From: Oceanospirillum beijerinckii DSM 7166
GTDB lineage: Bacteria > Pseudomonadota > Gammaproteobacteria > Pseudomonadales > Halomonadaceae
Assembly (NCBI RefSeq): GCF_000422425.1
Contig: NZ_AULT01000044.1
Location: forward strand, 1-57,782
DNA: 57,782 nucleotides
Direction: 5' to 3'
This document shows positions 54,232-57,782 of the stretch, one piece after another. Each line of letters starts with the position of its first letter. The stretch's first letter is position 1. The translations under genes were made by a program, and so were the position numbers. A model generated the notes under the pieces. That model searched no databases. It had not been told where the DNA came from and was given only the letters and a program-made list of their open reading frames with translations.

Positions 54232-55734
54232 TTAGGCCAAGGCAAAGCCCAGAGCTACGAATACGAAGAAGGTCATTAGTGCACCCAAAGCCACGTAAGG
54301 AATTTGAGTCACTGCGTGCTGCATTGGGGTACAACCGGAGCCCTGTGCCGATAGTACAGTGGAGTCACTAAAGAAACAGGCGTGACTGCCAAAAGCAGAA
54401 GATGATAGCAGCGCACCGACAACCAACGGCATATTGATATCCAGAGTCATCGCCATAGGCACTACGATTGGCAGTGTGATGATATAGACCCCCCAGCTTG
54501 AACCGGTGGCGAATACAACCGCTGCCATGGTGGCAAAGATCAGCGCGGGCATCATCTCTTTAGACAAGAAAGGGGCCAACGTATCGATGATATAAGGGGT
54601 CATGCCCAGTTGGTCATTGACCTCTTTCAGCATAAAGCCCGCACATACAGTTGCAATTGGGTGCAGCATCACACGGAAGCCGTCAATCATAGACTCAACC
54701 AGTTGTGTGAAGCTCAGCAGATTCTGCCAGAAGTACAGCACGATGGTAAAAGTAGATGCAACCAGTGCGCCCAGCAGCAGATCAATTTCGTAGTAAACGC
54801 TGGCTGCAACCAGTACAGCCATAGGTGCCAGAAAGTTAAATAGGCCAACAACAGGCTTTACTGCTTTTGTATGGGAGGTATCGAAGCCGTCTTGCTTAAT
54901 ACCATCAGGAATAGGTTGACCAGCTTGAGCACGCTTCTCCGCATCCTTCATTGCCCCTAGGTCTCCTAACAAACCAGAAGCCACTAGAAATACGACCAAT
55001 AATGCGATCCAGCCATAGGCCATAAAGGGAATAGCCTGCATGTACAAAGACATACCGGCTCCCTCGGCGGCAGCACCATTCTCTTCCAGCAGAGCAGCGA
55101 AATACACTGCCCAGGTAGAGATAGGCACCAGAATACAGACAGGGGCAGCAGTAGAGTCCACAAGAAAAGCCAGCTTCTCGCGAGAGATCTTATAGCGGTC
55201 AGTCAAGCTCTTCATTGATGAAGACACCGCCAGAGAGTTCAGGTAATCATCGATGAAAACCAGCATTCCAAGAACAACTGTAGTCACCATGGTACTACGC
55301 TTGCTTTTAACACGACTGGCCAGCATATCACCAAAGCTCAGAACCGCACCACCACGCTCCAGAATATTGATCAGACCGCCCATCATGCCACACACCAGCA
55401 CGATCCAGGCAATGGTTTCATCCATTACCACATTCATGGAGACATCACCCAGACTGGTAAAGATATTGACGGGATCCAACAACAACAGACCTGCGATAAT
55501 ACCCGCAAAAAGTGCTTCAAGCGCCTTTCGGCTGATAGCTGCAACGATCAGAATAAAACTGACAGGAAGGATGCTGTGAAAGCCGAAGGACTCGCCTTCA
55601 ACATGAAGTGTCGAGAGATAGGCAAAGCCCGCAAAGATTAAACCGTAGAAAACCAACCAAGTAGTTGGCGAGCTTTTCACCCCCATACCGGAGTTTTCCC
55701 GATCCATTATTGGATGAACTATTTCACTACTCAT
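54232..55734 (-). CDS. NhaC-family Na+/H+ antiporter
   Basis: A 500-residue membrane protein with about 12 membrane segments of the NhaC type. Family marks: MGGLINILERGGAVLSFGDM, LGMLVFIDDYLNSLAVSSSM, VDSTAAPVCILVPISTWAVY and SAFGSHACFFSDSTVLSAQG. AAGGTT precedes the ATG. Related proteins include sodium-coupled exchangers for amines or amino acids. Lying directly beyond a PuuB-like oxidase on the same strand, it may carry the oxidase's substrate or product. Confidence 0.9.
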   Translation of the reverse strand: MSSEIVHPIMDRENSGMGVKSSPTTWLVFYGLIFAGFAYLSTLHVEGESFGFHSILPVSFILIVAAISRKALEALFAGIIAGLLLLDPVNIFTSLGDVSMNVVMDETIAWIVLVCGMMGGLINILERGGAVLSFGDMLASRVKSKRSTMVTTVVLGMLVFIDDYLNSLAVSSSMKSLTDRYKISREKLAFLVDSTAAPVCILVPISTWAVYFAALLEENGAAAEGAGMSLYMQAIPFMAYGWIALLVVFLVASGLLGDLGAMKDAEKRAQAGQPIPDGIKQDGFDTSHTKAVKPVVGLFNFLAPMAVLVAASVYYEIDLLLGALVASTFTIVLYFWQNLLSFTQLVESMIDGFRVMLHPIATVCAGFMLKEVNDQLGMTPYIIDTLAPFLSKEMMPALIFATMAAVVFATGSSWGVYIITLPIVVPMAMTLDINMPLVVGALLSSSAFGSHACFFSDSTVLSAQGSGCTPMQHAVTQIPYVALGALMTFFVFVALGFALA

Positions 55735-55885
55735 AACAGAACCTTAGTTATACTTTTTATCGATTTTTCAAAACTTTTTATCATTATTAGGTGCAGCCAT
55801 AGGGGTATATGCCGCACCTTCATTCGAGCTAAGCTTCAGAGAGAAGATGCTCATCACTGGGAACAGGGTCGAATTATAGTGTTTA

Positions 55886-57169
55886 TTAGATACCCAGTTT
55901 GTCGCGCAGGTTGTAATAAGCTGCACCGATGGCGGTATAAGGCACGCGGAAGGCACGGCCACCTGGGAATGGGTACTGCGGCAGGCTGGCAAACACATCG
56001 TAACGCTCTGCCTGCCCCTGGATCGCGTCAGATAGCACACGACCTGCCAAGTGTGAGCTGGTGACACCATGACCACTGTAACCTTGTGCATAGTAGATAT
56101 TGGTGCCAATACGGCCAAACTGTGGCAGGCGCATCAGAGTCAACAGGAAGTTGCCGGTCCAGGCGTAATCAATACGGGTGTTTTTTAGCTGAGGAAAAGT
56201 TTTCAGCATCTTAGGCACGATCAGAGACTCGATCTTGCTTGGCTCACGGGCACCGTACGTTACACCACCACCGTAGATCAGACGACCATCGCCAGACAGG
56301 CGGAAGTAGTCCAACAGATAGTTACAATCTTCAACGCAGTTATCCTGTGGCAATAACTCTTTCTGTTGCTGCTCGCTTAGAGGTTCAGTAGTGATCACCT
56401 GAGTACCACAGGGCATCGCTTTCTGTTCCAGCTTAGGAATCAGGCCATTTAGATAAGCGTTACCCGCTACAACAACATAGTCTGCCGTGACACAACCACG
56501 GGCAGAGTGAATTTTGGCTTTAGCACCTTCCTCTACCCGGGTTACAGGAGAGGCCTCATAAATCACCCCTCCCAGAGATTCAAAAGCTGCAGCCTCACCC
56601 AGTACAAGATTCAGTGGATGAAAGTGACCACCGGACTTATCCAGCAGTCCACCACTATAACGATCAGTGCCGACATACTGCTGAATACTCGACTCAGTCA
56701 GCATCTCTAGCTCAGTGTGCCCATGGGATTCCCACAGGGCTTTTTTCCCTTCAAGCTCTTTCAGCTGCTTGCTATTACAGGCTGCAAAGATACCGCCATC
56801 TTTCAGGTCACATTGAATGTTGTAATCTTTCACCAAGCGGCGAATAATCTTGCCACCTTCAAAGGCCATCGCCCCCATCTCATCGCCGGTCTGTTTGCCA
56901 TAGTGTTTAGTGATAAAGTCCATATCACGGCTGTAGCTGTGTACGATCTGACCGCCATTGCGGCCAGAAGCACCAAAACCGATGCGACTTGCTTCAACTA
57001 CAACAACTTTAAAGCCACTTTCCGCCAGATGAATGGCCGTTGATAGACCCGTAAAACCGGCACCTATGACACATACGTCAGCGGTTACTTCTCCGGTCAG
57101 CTCAGGTCGGATGTTTTTATCATTCGCCGATGCAGCGTAATAAGAACTGGTATGCGAAGGTGCAGTCAT
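55886..57169 (-). CDS. FAD-dependent amine oxidase, gamma-glutamylputrescine oxidase-like (PuuB)
   Basis: A 427-residue flavoprotein close in style to PuuB. It starts TAPSHTSSYYAASANDKNIR, with the FAD motif VCVIGAGFTGLSTAIHLAES and GFGASGRNGGQIVHSYSRDM after it, and ends KLGI after PFPGGRAFRVPYTAIG. The ATG at 57169 has TGAGGT upstream and fits the family start; the frame extends 75 nt further. PuuB oxidises gamma-glutamyl-putrescine; the exact amine here is not certain because other puu genes are absent. The NhaC-type transporter gene follows in the same direction, 150 bp away. Confidence 0.85.
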   Translation of the reverse strand: MTAPSHTSSYYAASANDKNIRPELTGEVTADVCVIGAGFTGLSTAIHLAESGFKVVVVEASRIGFGASGRNGGQIVHSYSRDMDFITKHYGKQTGDEMGAMAFEGGKIIRRLVKDYNIQCDLKDGGIFAACNSKQLKELEGKKALWESHGHTELEMLTESSIQQYVGTDRYSGGLLDKSGGHFHPLNLVLGEAAAFESLGGVIYEASPVTRVEEGAKAKIHSARGCVTADYVVVAGNAYLNGLIPKLEQKAMPCGTQVITTEPLSEQQQKELLPQDNCVEDCNYLLDYFRLSGDGRLIYGGGVTYGAREPSKIESLIVPKMLKTFPQLKNTRIDYAWTGNFLLTLMRLPQFGRIGTNIYYAQGYSGHGVTSSHLAGRVLSDAIQGQAERYDVFASLPQYPFPGGRAFRVPYTAIGAAYYNLRDKLGI

Positions 57170-57503
57170 AATAAACCTCAGTATCACTAATAATTCTTCG
57201 AGCCTGCGGGCAGGCTTGTTGTGATATCGTTGCCAATTCATCAAAATAATGTCGATTCTCGGCTTTTTCGATGGTTAATAAGATACGACTGATCTGTATA
57301 TTGGATATATACCACCCAGGGGATATTTTTAGATCGATAGGTGAGTAATAACTATCAAGGCAACAGTAAATACAGCTGCGTAAATAAACTGGTATCGACG
57401 CCTCTCTTTGCTCACCTTGTGCAAGCCTCACTCAGGATCAGGGGGTTCCTGCAAGCTACTTTGTGATTTTGTTTTTCTTACAGACTTTTCTTCCACCCAC
57501 ACG

Positions 57504-57534
57504 AAAAAAACCTGACCATTGCTGATCAGGGTTT
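57504..57534 (-). terminator. rRNA-operon-type terminator (distal copy)
   Basis: On the minus strand AAACCCTGA ... TCAGG is followed by seven Ts. It is a decayed form of the hairpin at 57729-57759. Confidence 0.8.
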
Positions 57535-57560
57535 GCTGTCTTTTCTAAAAAGACTAAATA

Positions 57561-57633
57561 GGCGCTTGACGATACCCTACTCTCACATGGGGAGACCCCA
57601 CACTACCATCGGCGCTGAGCCGTTTCACTTCTG
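57561..57633 (-). rRNA. 5S rRNA, 3' fragment only
   Basis: On the minus strand this matches the 3' part of bacterial 5S rRNA, beginning at CAGAAGTGAAACG, through GCGCCGATGGTAGTGTGGGG and CCATGTGAGAGTAGG, to the end. About 73 of the usual 115-120 nt are present; the 5' part is replaced by unrelated bases (57634-57660), so it is not a full gene. Confidence 0.85.
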
Positions 57634-57728
57634 TGCGCTGCGGCGATAGATAGCAGATGGAATCAGGGGGGGCCTGCAAGCTACTTTGTTGTTTTGCTTT
57701 TCTTACAGACTTTTCTTTCGCCCACACG

Positions 57729-57759
57729 AAAAAACCCCGATCATTTCTGATCGGGGTTT
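57729..57759 (-). terminator. rRNA-operon terminator (proximal copy)
   Basis: CCCCGATCA (57735-57743) and TGATCGGGG (57748-57756) form a 9-bp stem with a 4-nt loop; on the minus strand it runs into six Ts. It should end the rRNA operon whose 5S gene lies to the right of the window. Confidence 0.85.
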
Positions 57760-57782
57760 GCTGTCTTTTCTAAAAAGACTAA

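Larger units (their letters stand above)
57437..57782 (-). repeat. Tandem 225-bp duplication at the end of an rRNA operon
   Basis: 57437-57557 and 57662-57782 are alike over 121 bp at a constant offset of 225 bp, each carrying a terminator hairpin and the shared ends CTGCAAGCTACTTTG and TCTTTTCTAAAAAGACTAA. The unit also contains a 5S rRNA 3' fragment. A further 5S copy, belonging to the intact operon, is expected just past the right edge. Confidence 0.8.

Noticed and set aside
57120-57431. A 103-codon minus-strand frame before the PuuB-like gene
   Set aside because: It overlaps the start of the oxidase in another frame and shows no protein-like pattern.

Overview
Kind of organism. The gene content and families (TRAP transporters, pspF/pspABC, ppsA/ppsR, LeuA, a puuB-like oxidase, NhaC-type antiporter, REP elements with a REP-associated transposase, integron attC-like sites) point to a Gram-negative gammaproteobacterium, most likely a marine heterotroph of the Oceanospirillales type. 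This is inferred from families and style only; no species is claimed. The window appears chromosomal: its right edge lies at the 3' end of an rRNA operon.

Layout. (1) Positions 1-7800 are an accessory region: an IS3-like element cut by the left edge and inserted in a REP-associated tyrosine transposase (RAYT) gene, an Rpn-family nuclease gene lying between degenerate copies of the RAYT 5' end, a 1568-residue predicted nuclease-STAND NTPase (candidate anti-phage protein), and two attC-like integron sites bracketing a small cassette gene broken by an in-frame TAA. (2) 8184-16688 is a catabolic module: OccR-like LysR regulator, divergent TRAP transporter (dctQ, dctM, dctP), three genes for an HcnABC/opine-oxidase/hydroxyproline-dehydrogenase-like amine dehydrogenase, and RidA. 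Two REP pairs interrupt it. (3) 16813-20515 holds a chemoreceptor with an odd tandem repeat at its stop codon, three small unknown genes and a frameshifted pepP remnant. (4) 20512-30467 has a UvrD-like helicase, a DOPA-dioxygenase-like protein, a D-amino acid aminotransferase, a LysR regulator and a five-gene operon encoding both halves of D-glutamate cyclase (as separate genes) around pxpABC 5-oxoprolinase. (5) 31153-40460 carries a BMT5-like methyltransferase, ppsA/ppsR divergent pair, a small methyltransferase, a lipoprotein and the phage-shock-protein locus with a sigma-54 promoter. (6) 40660-57169 contains a GNAT/cyclic-nucleotide-domain fusion with a methyltransferase, small peroxidase and monooxygenase-like proteins, a DUF4139 protein, a secreted endonuclease, leuA with a divergent Lrp regulator, a CBS protein, an AraC regulator divergent from an SLC13-type transporter, an EamA exporter, an NhaC antiporter and a PuuB-like oxidase. 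(7) 57437-57782 is a tandemly duplicated rRNA-operon end with a truncated 5S rRNA copy.

How the parts fit. The two metabolic clusters both handle nitrogenous compounds, probably D-amino acids or imino acids: the first imports and oxidises an amine with RidA clearing the imine; the second moves D-amino nitrogen into D-glutamate, cyclises it to 5-oxoproline and opens that ring to glutamate. The most notable accessory content is the left-hand 7.8 kb, where a candidate defence NTPase sits directly behind integron attC-like sites. No tRNA gene or CRISPR array was seen. All family calls are made from motif recognition by eye.
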